From: an archaeon GW2011_AR19
GTDB taxonomy: Archaea; Nanobdellota; Nanobdellia; Pacearchaeales; GW2011-AR1
NCBI GenBank assembly: GCA_000806015.1
Contig: JWKY01000004.1
Span: 1-41,138 of the forward strand
Direction of reading: 5' to 3'
DNA: 41,138 nt
Both the position numbers and the translations under genes were made by a program. Positions 1 to 7,853 of this stretch are shown piece after piece; within the stretch, counting starts at the first letter, position 1; every line of letters starts with the position of its first letter. The notes below the pieces were generated by a model. It ran no database searches. It was not told the origin of the DNA and was given only the letters and a program-made list of their open reading frames with translations.

Positions 1-2
1 TT

Positions 3-338
3 GTAAATAATGCAGGAACTCTTGAGTTTAATGAAACAAAATTAAATAATACAATATCTTCTGAAGGAGTTAGATTGGGATTTAATTCAACTTACAATGA
101 AACTTATACAACATGGAGTTATAACCAAACAACTCCTGCAAATACTTACACAGATTCAAAAGTTGGAACAGCTGATTTACATTTACACAATGCATCAAAT
201 ATAACTGCAGGAACATTTGGAGCAGGAAACTATAATATGAGCGCTAATTTAACTTTCAATTCAGATAATCAGGGAATAAAAATGGGAAATGCACTGATGT
301 ATTGGGACGGAACTAAACTTGTAATAAAAGTTTCATAA
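3..338 (+). CDS. Surface protein, C-terminal fragment (5' end outside window)
   Basis: The frame is open from the left edge, so this is the C-terminal 111 residues of a longer protein; the TTG at 75 is only an internal codon. The visible part is rich in Asn, Thr and Gly and holds many N-x-S/T sequons (NST, NET, NQT, NAS, NIT, NMS, NLT), as in glycosylated archaeal surface proteins. The end, with a short beta-rich stretch around GNALMYWDGTKL, resembles the tip of a fibre- or adhesin-like protein. Its TAA overlaps the next ATG (TAATG), so it is probably translationally coupled to the next secreted gene. Family not recognised. Confidence 0.75.
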   Translation, partial: VNNAGTLEFNETKLNNTISSEGVRLGFNSTYNETYTTWSYNQTTPANTYTDSKVGTADLHLHNASNITAGTFGAGNYNMSANLTFNSDNQGIKMGNALMYWDGTKLVIKVS

Positions 339-1138
339 TGAAAATCTCAAAAAATTTAGTTATTGGAATATTGATTGTATTAGTTATAATTCCATTAGTA
401 ATGGCAACCTTATCAACTTTAATCCCCCACACTACAAATAATCCCTCAGGGAGCGGATATGTAACCGAAGGGACTTATACAATTGGAACTTATACTGCCT
501 TAACAGAAACTTGTATCGGGGAAGTTAATTCAAGTAATGGTGTTTGGTGTTTAGAAAATGAAGGAACAAATGCAAGAGACGCTTATTTTAAAACAAACTT
601 CACAATGCCGACAGGTACAATAAATTCAGTTTTCATCACAGGAGAAGGAAAGAGTACATCAACATCAGCAGGAACTTGCACCCTTGGATTATTTAATTAT
701 ACTTCTGGTGCTTGGATAACAAAAAATTCAAGCTCTTGCACAAGCACAGCAGATGTCACTTTAACTTATAATATTTCAAGTTCAGCAGAAAAAACTAATT
801 TTATTAATGGTAGTATTGTTCAAGCAATGTTTGTCATATTCTCAACTGCCGTTACTGATGATTTGGATTTGGATTATCTTGGAGCACAAGTTGATTATAC
901 TCCTCCCCTTGATACTTGCACATACTCTAGCGGAAACTGGGCATTGAATTGTGCAGATAATTGCATTTTTACAGGAACACAAACAATTGCAGGCAAGAAT
1001 AATATTACAATAACTGGAACAGGTAGTTTAACTTTTAATAATGGAGGAAAATGGAGTTTTACGGGAACAAGCCAATATATCACTATAGCATCAGGTTGTA
1101 CACTTAACATCAATACTGGAGGAGGCTGGAATTATTAA
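338..1138 (+). CDS. Secreted or surface-anchored protein, unknown family
   Basis: A 266-residue protein with an N-terminal signal peptide or anchor (Lys-containing start, hydrophobic residues about 7-23). The rest is Thr/Ser/Gly/Asn-rich, beta-type sequence with several sequons and Cys pairs. The last 70 residues (GTQTIAGKNN.., GTGSLTFNNGG..) look like short beta-solenoid turns. It starts inside the stop codon of the preceding surface gene and is followed by the next gene without a gap, so the three form one operon of exported proteins. An extracellular structural or adhesive role is an inference; no catalytic motif is visible. Confidence 0.75.
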   Translation: MKISKNLVIGILIVLVIIPLVMATLSTLIPHTTNNPSGSGYVTEGTYTIGTYTALTETCIGEVNSSNGVWCLENEGTNARDAYFKTNFTMPTGTINSVFITGEGKSTSTSAGTCTLGLFNYTSGAWITKNSSSCTSTADVTLTYNISSSAEKTNFINGSIVQAMFVIFSTAVTDDLDLDYLGAQVDYTPPLDTCTYSSGNWALNCADNCIFTGTQTIAGKNNITITGTGSLTFNNGGKWSFTGTSQYITIASGCTLNINTGGGWNY

Positions 1139-2755
1139 ATGATATTGAAAATAAAAAAAAACATAATTCTCTTTATTTTTATAGTTTTCATTTCAATAAA
1201 TTTTCTTAATAGCGTTTTTGCATTAACTGCTAGCTCTGGAAATTATTCAGTCAACATGTTTGGAACAGGAATGGCAACAGCAAGCCCTTCATCATCTAAT
1301 TACAACTCAACTGTTTTATCAGAAGCCAAGGGAACAACAAGAAATGCTGAATCAAGTTCATTAACCGGAAATATTGGTTTTTTTGAAAATACTATTTATT
1401 ATAAAACAGTAAGCATAACTTCTTATTCAATCTCTCCAGCATCTGCTGTTGTTGGTTCAACAATAGGGGTGTATATTTCGGCTTTGAACTATCAATCAGT
1501 ATGGGCAAAGATAACCTCTCCAAACTCTCAAGAACAAACCTTAACTCTTACTAATGGACAAACTGTTAATTATGTTCCAAGCCCTTCTGTTGTAGGAACA
1601 TATCAAGTAATACTTTATGCAAATAGTTCAACAGGAGCAATTACAAGTGTTGTAAGTTCTTTTGAATTAACAGCACAATCAACAACCCCTCCTTCTGGCG
1701 GTGGAGGCACTACTACAATAATTGAAAAATGCACATATAATTGGGATTGCACTCCATGGAGCGTTTGTTCAGATGGAAAGCAAACAAGAGAATGTAAAAA
1801 TATAGGAACATGTGAAGGAAATGAAAGCAAACCAATAAAAGAAATGAAATGTTCTGAATCTTTATTTGATATTGCCTTAGAATTAAAAAATATAGAGCTT
1901 ACTAAAAACAGCACTTTAAAATTTAGTATAGATTTGATAGAAAAAATAGGAACAGGGAAAATTGATGTGCATATTAAATATTCAATTATGAACAAAGAAG
2001 GTTATGAAATTTTCAGTCAGATTGAAACAAAAGCCACACAAAGTAATCTAAGTTATCAAAAAGAAATAGAAGAAATCAAATTAATAGACGGAGAATATAT
2101 TTTAAGAGTAGATATTCTTTATGGTAATTTGCAAAGGGCTTTCGCTGAGCAAAAAATTAAGATAATGAATGGGAAAATAAAAACAAGCGAATCTGTATCA
2201 AATATTCAAAAGATAATAGAATTTCTAAAAGCTAATTATCTTATTATTATTTTGATTATTATAGCTTTAATTTTTATATTATACATAAAAAGAAGTATAT
2301 CAAAAGAAGTAAAATTCAAAATAGTTCCTTCAGAGAAAAAACCAAGACCTTTTGAAAATATTAAAATAATTGAAGGAGAGAAATATTTAGAAATCAAACC
2401 AAGAGAAATTGAACCTATTAAAATCGAGAGAGAAATTCCTATTGAAAGCAAAAAAGATATGAACTTAAAAACACTGGTTTTCAGAACCCTTGGGGACGAG
2501 CATAAAAAATATCCCCAAAATAGTATTTTAGGTTTAATGAATAAGAATGTTTATTCTGAAAGTGGGCATTATCTCGGGAAAGTAAATGATATTATTCTAG
2601 GTGAAAATAGAATTGACAGCTTAAAAATTAAATTAGACAAAAAACATAAGTTTAAGGCGGGGGGAATAGTTATTGATTATAAACAAGTTAAGAGCGTTAA
2701 TGAAATAGTAATTATTGATGATAGAGTTTCTGAATATCTAGAAAAAATAGCTTAA
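1139..2755 (+). CDS. Membrane-anchored surface protein with TSP1-like module and cytoplasmic PRC-barrel
   Basis: 538 residues. A signal peptide (about 1-29) is followed by a beta-sandwich-like region, a Ser/Gly-rich linker, and a Cys/Trp-rich module (about 199-235; pattern C..NWDC..W..CSDG.Q.R.C) resembling a thrombospondin type 1 repeat. A second extracellular domain reaches one strong membrane helix at about 363-383. Inside the cell a charged linker leads to a PRC-barrel-like domain (about 458-535; SESGHYLGKVNDIILGEN). The order implies an outside adhesion part linked to an inside adaptor. PRC-barrels occur in archaeal cell-division (CdpB) and RNA-related proteins, so contact with a cytoplasmic partner is plausible but unproven. 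ATG follows the previous TAA directly. Confidence 0.8.
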   Translation: MILKIKKNIILFIFIVFISINFLNSVFALTASSGNYSVNMFGTGMATASPSSSNYNSTVLSEAKGTTRNAESSSLTGNIGFFENTIYYKTVSITSYSISPASAVVGSTIGVYISALNYQSVWAKITSPNSQEQTLTLTNGQTVNYVPSPSVVGTYQVILYANSSTGAITSVVSSFELTAQSTTPPSGGGGTTTIIEKCTYNWDCTPWSVCSDGKQTRECKNIGTCEGNESKPIKEMKCSESLFDIALELKNIELTKNSTLKFSIDLIEKIGTGKIDVHIKYSIMNKEGYEIFSQIETKATQSNLSYQKEIEEIKLIDGEYILRVDILYGNLQRAFAEQKIKIMNGKIKTSESVSNIQKIIEFLKANYLIIILIIIALIFILYIKRSISKEVKFKIVPSEKKPRPFENIKIIEGEKYLEIKPREIEPIKIEREIPIESKKDMNLKTLVFRTLGDEHKKYPQNSILGLMNKNVYSESGHYLGKVNDIILGENRIDSLKIKLDKKHKFKAGGIVIDYKQVKSVNEIVIIDDRVSEYLEKIA

Positions 2756-2770
2756 GGATTCAAAGCCTTA

Positions 2771-3043
2771 TTATAATGTTAAAAGAATATCAACTAATCC
2801 TTTCATTGCTTCTGATACTTTTAATTTTTCTTTTTCTTTTGTGACATCAGTAGAGACTTCAATTTCTACCCGATGATAAGTTGGGGGGTTTCCATTAACA
2901 GCGCCAATCTCTTTAATATATAATAAAGAAAGATTCTTGTCCCCATCATCTGTTTTAATAGAACTATATTTCATAAAATGTTCAACTAATCGATTATATC
3001 TTTGATTATCTATTTCTTGTATCATGATTTTTGTTTTTTTCAT
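2771..3043 (-). CDS. Hypothetical protein (90 aa)
   Basis: A small soluble protein of mixed alpha/beta character that I do not recognise. A box A-like stretch (attatttaaat, about 3063-3073) lies about 26 nt before the ATG, consistent with its own leaderless promoter. It is convergent with the surface-protein operon ending at 2755 and lies downstream of enolase on the same strand. No signal peptide, membrane segment or metal-binding motif is visible. The independent promoter and a normal codon pattern support it as a real gene. Confidence 0.6.
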   Translation of the reverse strand: MKKTKIMIQEIDNQRYNRLVEHFMKYSSIKTDDGDKNLSLLYIKEIGAVNGNPPTYHRVEIEVSTDVTKEKEKLKVSEAMKGLVDILLTL

Positions 3044-3077
3044 AATTATAAAATGTTTTCAAATTATTTAAATATTT

Positions 3078-3227
3078 TTATACTGCAGTTTTTAGAATAA
3101 TTTTAAAGAATCTTACCTTTTTCCAAGTATTAAAATTTCCACCACTAAAACTGTCTTTTATAAGCATGATAGTTTTATTTTTATTAGAAATCATTTGCAT
3201 AAATTCTTTTGAATATTTATCTTTCAT
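3078..3227 (-). CDS. Small ORF (49 aa) translationally coupled to enolase
   Basis: Translated by hand: a 49-residue frame whose ATG overlaps the enolase stop codon (ATGA at 3224-3227), the usual geometry of coupled archaeal genes. The product is basic (N-terminal MKDKYSKEF, C-terminal KIILKTAV) with no recognisable domain. The overlap supports real translation, but the short length and lack of a known family leave open a chance frame. The alternative is that 3044-3223 is simply the enolase 3' untranslated region. Confidence 0.4.
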   Translation of the reverse strand: MKDKYSKEFMQMISNKNKTIMLIKDSFSGGNFNTWKKVRFFKIILKTAV

Positions 3228-4384
3228 TTCAAACTTTTTTCAATTTCAATCAACCTATTTATTTTTGAAAGCCTTTCCTTCCCGGTAATTCCGCATTTAA
3301 AAAAATCAGCTTGAAATCCAAAAGCCAAATCCGCAAGGATATTTTCTTCTGTTTCTCCGCTTCTATGGGAAAAAACGATTTTGATATTATTTTTCCTGGC
3401 TAATTCACAAACTCTTTTAACTTCAATTAAAGAGCCGTTTTGATTTGGTTTTACAATAACAGCGTTAATGCTTTTTAGATTAATTGCTTTTTCCAAAAGT
3501 TTGGTATTTGTAACAGTTAAATCATCTCCAACAATTAAGGAGTCCGGAAATTTTTTTAATAATTTTGCAAAACTTTCAAAATCCTCTTCTTCAAAAGGGT
3601 CTTCAATATAAAACAATCCAAAATTTTTTATAAGATTTGAAATATAATCAAACTGCTCTTCCCTAATTCTGTCTAATTTTGGATTTTCATAATAATATTT
3701 TTTTCTTTTAAAAAAACTTGAAGCAGCAACATCAACTCCAAGAGAAATTTCTAATTTCTTTAACGCATCAAAAACTTCTTTTTCATTTAAACTTGTGCTC
3801 CACGCATCCTCATCATTTTTTTCTCCTTTAAATTTATCGTCTTTATTTTTTAAAAGAAATTTTATTTCTTCCTTCAATTTCTTGTTTTTTTCCAAATTTT
3901 CTTTTACACTTTTCATGTTTGGAATTAATAAAAATTCCTGAAAATCCGGTTTTTTATTATTAACTAATTTAGAATGTCCTCCTCCGCCAATGCAATTCCC
4001 GACTAATCTGGGAAATATTTTTGCGTTTGGATTAATTAATTCCCAAATTTCTTTTTTCATTTCCTTTGCTATTGCTTTTAGCGCAGCGGATTCAAGCGCA
4101 AATAAAGTATTTGCGCCAATATGCCCCTCAACAATATCTTCTATTCTTTTTAAATCATCAAATCCCTCTAATATTTCTTCAGAGAAATAATCAGAAAATT
4201 TCTTGATTGTTTTTATATCTTCTTCAAGGGATTTTCTGTACGGCTTTGCTTCGTGTCTGCCAGTTGATTTTCCCTGAGGAGCAGAGGCAGAAAAATTTCC
4301 AAAATCTGTTTTAATAAAAACTTGTATTGTTTTTTCCCCGCGGGAATTTAAAATTGATTTTGCATCAACCCCTTTAATTATCAT
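3224..4384 (-). CDS. eno: Enolase (phosphopyruvate hydratase)
   Basis: Interconverts 2-phosphoglycerate and phosphoenolpyruvate in glycolysis and gluconeogenesis. At 386 residues it is shorter than the usual 410-430. All key positions are visible: His137, Glu150 (DFQEF), Glu192 (in NDEDAW, where most enolases have GDEGG), metal ligands Asp218, Glu261 (IEDPF) and Asp287 (VGDDLTVTN), Lys312 (VKPNQ), the SHRSGET loop at 339-345 and Lys363 (KCG). The active-site loop reads APQGKSTG instead of the common PSGASTG but keeps the metal-binding Ser40. Likely an active, divergent DPANN enolase. PEP synthase at 31074-33467 would use or supply its product. Confidence 0.9.
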   Translation of the reverse strand: MIIKGVDAKSILNSRGEKTIQVFIKTDFGNFSASAPQGKSTGRHEAKPYRKSLEEDIKTIKKFSDYFSEEILEGFDDLKRIEDIVEGHIGANTLFALESAALKAIAKEMKKEIWELINPNAKIFPRLVGNCIGGGGHSKLVNNKKPDFQEFLLIPNMKSVKENLEKNKKLKEEIKFLLKNKDDKFKGEKNDEDAWSTSLNEKEVFDALKKLEISLGVDVAASSFFKRKKYYYENPKLDRIREEQFDYISNLIKNFGLFYIEDPFEEEDFESFAKLLKKFPDSLIVGDDLTVTNTKLLEKAINLKSINAVIVKPNQNGSLIEVKRVCELARKNNIKIVFSHRSGETEENILADLAFGFQADFFKCGITGKERLSKINRLIEIEKSLK

Positions 4385-4687
4385 TTATTAAAAAAAGAAT
4401 TTTAGTTTATAAAATTTTGTTTTATTTAATTAAATTAAAAAGAAAATATTTTTAAGGATTTTTTACAGAATTGAATTTTATTAGAATTTGAGAAAAGATT
4501 TCAAAGTAAAAAACTTGCTTCGCAAATATTAATTGAATTTTTCCAGACTTATGTCACGGAAAAATTTGAGACGAAAAGTTACCATTAACAGAATTATAAA
4601 GAATTAAAAAGAGGTTATTAGCTAAAATCTCAACTAAGTTCCTCTTTTCGCCAATTGCTTTCTCTATTATTGTTACCCTAAAATATC

Positions 4688-4739
4688 TTATCTCTACATA
4701 TCTATAAATATCTCGATTATGTGATAAATGTAGGGATAA
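4688..4739. repeat. 12-bp inverted repeat, 28-nt loop
   Basis: The left arm TTATCTCTACAT (4688-4699) pairs with the right arm ATGTAGGGATAA (4728-4739) with one T-G position. The loop is AT-rich. It lies in a long noncoding region, so it could be a transcript-end hairpin for rpo6, a protein-binding palindrome or part of a small RNA. No coding frame covers it. Confidence 0.5.
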
Positions 4740-4820
4740 AGGAAATTAGATTTTGGAGAATTTATTTTCTATTTTGTTTTGATAATTTTATCTCGTGAAT
4801 TTGCCCGCCTTTCTACTCGC

Positions 4821-4909
4821 GACCTCGCACGGCTTATTTTTATTTTTTAGTTACTGCCTATCACGAAGTCGCTCGGCTCGGATTTATTTATAATATTGCC
4901 CTAAACAGC
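4821..4909. repeat. GC-rich palindromic dispersed element (copy A) with flanking motif
   Basis: Two conserved GC-rich blocks, GACCTCGCACGG (4821-4832) and CACGAAGTCGCTCGG (4862-4876), enclose an AT-rich middle. The block ends pair as GCGACYTCG against CGARGTCGC, a 9-bp stem with one G-U wobble on the minus strand. The same 56-nt unit recurs at 36836-36891 with 45 of 56 positions identical by hand alignment. The flank aatattgccctaaacagc (4892-4909) recurs at 14623-14640 (16/18). This is a repeated, probably mobile or formerly mobile, miniature element. Confidence 0.7.
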
Positions 4910-5008
4910 TTAATTAAATTAGATGATTAACCTTAACATTTAAACTATTCGGAAGATGATAATCTCCTCAATAAATCTCGCGAAGCGACAATCTTTTATA
5001 AGAAAAAA

Positions 5009-5386
5009 TTATTCTTCATCCCCACTGCCCTCTTCACTTTCATCTATTTCATCCTCCGGAATAGCGAGCTCCATTATCTCGCCTCCTTTTGCAATTTCTT
5101 CTTCCTCTTTTATCTCTAATCTTTCCTTTTCTTCATCCGTTGTTTTTGATTCTTTCCTAATTATTTTTAATTCACCTTTTTTACTTGGAAAAGGTTTATG
5201 AATAGAAATGGGAAGAATTTTAGAATTTAATTCAATTTCCGCAATTTTTAAAGCATTATAATTTATTTTTTCCAGATCTTCCTCTTTAATTTTAATCAGC
5301 AACGGCGCATTCATTGCTATTTGCAATGCTCTTGCTCCCAAAATTCTTGTCATTTCATATTTTGAATATTCTTCTTGTTTTATCAT
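5009..5386 (-). CDS. rpo6: DNA-directed RNA polymerase subunit Rpo6 (RpoK/omega homologue)
   Basis: A small subunit that stabilises assembly of archaeal RNA polymerase. The conserved core is residues 5-70: EYSKYEMTRILGARALQIAMNAP, then LNSKILPISIHKPFP, matching the Rpb6/RpoK/omega signature. At 125 residues it is longer than typical archaeal RpoK because of a charged tail (about 75-125) that ends strongly acidic, recalling the acidic tail on the other side of eukaryotic Rpb6. It starts inside the rrp42 stop (ATGA overlap), so it is the last gene of the proteasome/exosome operon. Identification is secure; a role for the tail is not shown. Confidence 0.88.
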   Translation of the reverse strand: MIKQEEYSKYEMTRILGARALQIAMNAPLLIKIKEEDLEKINYNALKIAEIELNSKILPISIHKPFPSKKGELKIIRKESKTTDEEKERLEIKEEEEIAKGGEIMELAIPEDEIDESEEGSGDEE

Positions 5387-6195
5387 TTAGATTTTAAAAA
5401 TTTTTCAATCTTTTTAAATAATTCTTTCCAAGTTTTATCTGCTATATCGATGGCTTCAAATATCTCTTCATCTTTCAAGGGAAAGATATTCCCTTTTTGC
5501 ATGGATGAAATTATGCCGTCTGAAATCCCTATTGTTAATCTTGTTTCGCTGGCATCCTCTTCTTCTTTTACAGGGTCCACAATTAATTTATTTCCTATTT
5601 TATGAATTGTTATAGGTATTGGATTTACATCTGTTAAAGGAATTTCTTTATCGTGCTGGTCATGCAAAACTTTTTCTTCTTTTTCATTATATTTCGGCAG
5701 TTTAGCCAGCTTCAGCGCAACCAACGCACCAATTCCTGCAGCATCCAATAAATTTCCGTCATCGTTAATGGAATAAATATCAATAAAAATTGCCCAGACT
5801 TTTTCTCCTTCCTTAATAACGAGTTTTTTAAAATCGATTACCCCGCTTTCCCTGATTCCTCTGTCAATAATTCTTCCAAGTTCAATTGTATCAAATTTTG
5901 GAGGTCCAAGTTCAAATCTTGAAGAACTTAAAGGGAGCAATTCAGCGGTAACCATTAAATTTCCCTTGTCTGGAGAGTCTGGATAGGGTTCAGCAACATC
6001 TGCTTTAATGCCAACAATAACTTCTGTTTTTCCAAGTTTTACTCTTACAGAACCTTCTGCTTTATTTGAAACATCTTTTTCAATAATTAAATCCCTGAAT
6101 TCGTCGGTCTTTCTTCCGTCAAATCTTTTATTGATTTTTAAATACTCATTTATCTTTTTTATTGTTACGTCCGGGGTTGTATTTATATTTTTCAT
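5383..6195 (-). CDS. rrp42: Exosome complex subunit Rrp42
   Basis: The non-catalytic RNase PH-like subunit that pairs with Rrp41 in the hexameric ring of the archaeal RNA exosome (3'-5' RNA decay and tailing). At 270 residues it has the usual length. Family features include the start KRFDGRKTDEFR, the EGSVRVKLGKTEVIVG strand pair, the GPPKFDTIELGRIIDRGIRESG stretch typical of Rrp42, and DAAGIGALVALK. Its start overlaps the rrp41 stop by 4 nt and its stop overlaps rpo6, so translation is coupled through the operon. Confidence 0.95.
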   Translation of the reverse strand: MKNINTTPDVTIKKINEYLKINKRFDGRKTDEFRDLIIEKDVSNKAEGSVRVKLGKTEVIVGIKADVAEPYPDSPDKGNLMVTAELLPLSSSRFELGPPKFDTIELGRIIDRGIRESGVIDFKKLVIKEGEKVWAIFIDIYSINDDGNLLDAAGIGALVALKLAKLPKYNEKEEKVLHDQHDKEIPLTDVNPIPITIHKIGNKLIVDPVKEEEDASETRLTIGISDGIISSMQKGNIFPLKDEEIFEAIDIADKTWKELFKKIEKFLKSK

Positions 6196-6893
6196 TCTAG
6201 ATTAACAGACTCCTTTAATGCTTTTTTTTGAACTTCATAAATTTCTTTGCTTGATTTTCTTGCCATCTCAATTGCTTTTTTTAATTGTTTTGAATTTATT
6301 TTTCCATCCAACTGCAAATGAGTTATCTCTCCGGAAGAAGTCATTGAAATGGGAATATCTGTTGAGCCTTCGCCTTCTTTAAAATCTTCCTCTGCTTTAT
6401 TTACATCGATAACTATTGTTTTGTCAAGCTTGCCTGCAGCGATGCTCAAAATTAAATCTCTCATTGGAATTCCTGCGTGCGCTAAAGCCATTGAAGCGGC
6501 ATTTATTCCTGCGCAACGAGTTCCGGCATCTGCCTGAATAATATTTATATGAACATCAATTACAGTATTTGGAAATCTATCGAGGTCTAATACAGGCTCT
6601 AAAGACCATTCAATGATTTTTGAAATTTCAGTGCTTCTTCTTGATGGACCAGGTCTTATTCTTTCTGAAACTGAAAAACTATTCATATTATATGTGCATC
6701 TTAAAACTCCTCTCTTAGGATCTTGTTTATGCTGAGGATGCATTTTTTTTGGACCATAAACAGCAGCAATAGCAATTGTATTTCCTGATTGATACATTGC
6801 GCTTCCGTCGGCATTTGGGATAATTCCCACTTTTGCTTTCATTTCTCTTAATTCATCTTCTTTTCTTCCGTCCGGTCTTTTAAATTCTGTCAT
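6192..6893 (-). CDS. rrp41: Exosome complex exonuclease Rrp41
   Basis: The catalytic, phosphate-dependent 3'-5' exoribonuclease subunit of the archaeal exosome. RNase PH fold features are FKRPDGRKEDELRE at the start, the RIRPGPSRRSTEIS phosphate/RNA-binding stretch, QADAGTRCAGINAAS, and the catalytic Asp region (STDIPIS). I chose the ATG at 6893: it follows the rrp4 stop by one base and matches the family start (MTEFKRPDGR). The longer start at 6926 would overlap rrp4 by 32 nt and add an odd basic leader. It lies between rrp4 and rrp42, as in the conserved archaeal exosome superoperon. Confidence 0.95.
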   Translation of the reverse strand: MTEFKRPDGRKEDELREMKAKVGIIPNADGSAMYQSGNTIAIAAVYGPKKMHPQHKQDPKRGVLRCTYNMNSFSVSERIRPGPSRRSTEISKIIEWSLEPVLDLDRFPNTVIDVHINIIQADAGTRCAGINAASMALAHAGIPMRDLILSIAAGKLDKTIVIDVNKAEEDFKEGEGSTDIPISMTSSGEITHLQLDGKINSKQLKKAIEMARKSSKEIYEVQKKALKESVNLE

Positions 6894-6894
6894 T

Positions 6895-7560
6895 TTATTT
6901 TTTCTCCCCCTTAAAAAATTTTTCAACTTCTTCCGTCAAACCTTCAATAAAAGATTTTTCAACAATAAATATGATTGCTTTTTTTGCAAGCAGTTCATTT
7001 TCAATTTTATCGCCCTTTATCCAGATAAATCCATTTTGACCGACGGTAATATTGCATCCGGTTTCATCTTTAATTATTTTTATCATGCTTCCTTCTTTTC
7101 CAATAACCCTTGGAACTTTATTTGGATTTATTTTAAAAATTATTCCTTCTTCAATTTTTCCCAACCCTCTCTCTTTGATTGTCACGTCAATACTTCTTCC
7201 TTTTATTGAATAAATTTTTACAACTACCATGTCGCCTATATCCATGACTTCATCTAATGCTCCCTTATCAACAAATCTTGGGACTTCCATCAAAGACAAA
7301 AAAGCGTTTTCAGCATTTCCAAAATCCATTACCCAGCCATTATGGGTCAGCATTTCAACTCTTCCGATTATAACGTTTCCTCTTCTTGGTTCATATCCTC
7401 CTGACAAGGGAATTACTTTTACAAGTTTGTTTATTTCTTCTGCTAATCCGAACATAGTTGCAACAATTTCATTGCCTCTCTTTTCTGTTCCTTTTCCGGG
7501 CAGATAGTCTTCACCAGTTACAATTGCTTCCCCAGGAATTACTACTTTTCGTTCTGTCAT
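6895..7560 (-). CDS. rrp4: Exosome RNA-binding subunit Rrp4
   Basis: The cap subunit of the archaeal exosome that guides RNA into the Rrp41/Rrp42 ring. Domains visible in its 221 residues are an N-terminal beta part (VVIPGEAIVTGEDYLPGKGT), an S1 domain (about 60-135, GNVIIGRVEMLTHNGWVMDFG) and a KH domain (about 140-200, with VPRVIGKEGSMIKIIK, the GxxG loop being GKEG). It starts one base after the preceding small gene stops and ends one base before rrp41. Identity and position agree with the conserved operon. Confidence 0.95.
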   Translation of the reverse strand: MTERKVVIPGEAIVTGEDYLPGKGTEKRGNEIVATMFGLAEEINKLVKVIPLSGGYEPRRGNVIIGRVEMLTHNGWVMDFGNAENAFLSLMEVPRFVDKGALDEVMDIGDMVVVKIYSIKGRSIDVTIKERGLGKIEEGIIFKINPNKVPRVIGKEGSMIKIIKDETGCNITVGQNGFIWIKGDKIENELLAKKAIIFIVEKSFIEGLTEEVEKFFKGEKK

Positions 7561-7561
7561 T

Positions 7562-7852
7562 TTAATTATTAATTATTTCTTCTAATTTAAATCCTTTTGA
7601 TTTAATCTCATTGATTGTTTTATTTATAAGTCTTTTAGTGCCGATTAAAGTGAGATTATTTGTTATTTCTTTATTTCTATTTATTTCTTTTTCATCTATA
7701 AAATCAAGAATTACGACCATGTTATTCATACTATAAATTTGACTATTTATTCCGAGCCGTGCTAGATAAGTTCCATATTTAGCTATAAAATTACTATGAA
7801 CATAACTAAATTCTTTTCCTTCAACAGATATATTATAATTTCTCATTATCAT
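7562..7852 (-). CDS. Hypothetical protein between SBDS and rrp4
   Basis: A 96-residue protein I cannot assign. It has beta-type segments at the N-terminus (NYNISVEGKEFSYVHSNF) and a helical, Lys/Glu-rich C-terminal half. It is spaced one base from both SBDS and rrp4, so it is transcribed and translated with the exosome operon, which suggests an RNA- or ribosome-linked role. It shows no zinc ribbon, so it is not one of the zinc-ribbon proteins seen in other archaeal exosome operons. The internal Met3 is an alternative start. Confidence 0.65.
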   Translation of the reverse strand: MIMRNYNISVEGKEFSYVHSNFIAKYGTYLARLGINSQIYSMNNMVVILDFIDEKEINRNKEITNNLTLIGTKRLINKTINEIKSKGFKLEEIINN

Positions 7853-7853
7853 T

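Larger units (their letters stand above)
4385..5008. other. 624-nt noncoding stretch with inverted repeats
   Basis: No convincing gene is visible on either strand; the possible frames are very short. The stretch holds a 12-bp inverted repeat (4688-4699 against 4728-4739, one G-U type mismatch, 28-nt loop), the GC-rich palindromic element at 4821-4876, and its flanking motif aatattgccctaaacagc (4892-4909). A further fragment, gttaccctaaaatat, lies near 4672-4686. It separates the start of the enolase gene from the end of rpo6 on the same strand. It may contain the enolase promoter and remnants of small mobile elements. Confidence 0.6.

Noticed and set aside
75-338. A separate 87-aa gene starting at TTG 75
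   Set aside because: The frame is open from the window edge and the sequence style continues without a break, so it is the tail of a longer gene.
4550-4606. An 18-codon basic ORF in the noncoding stretch
   Set aside because: Very short, no promoter spacing or coupling, no support beyond an open frame.
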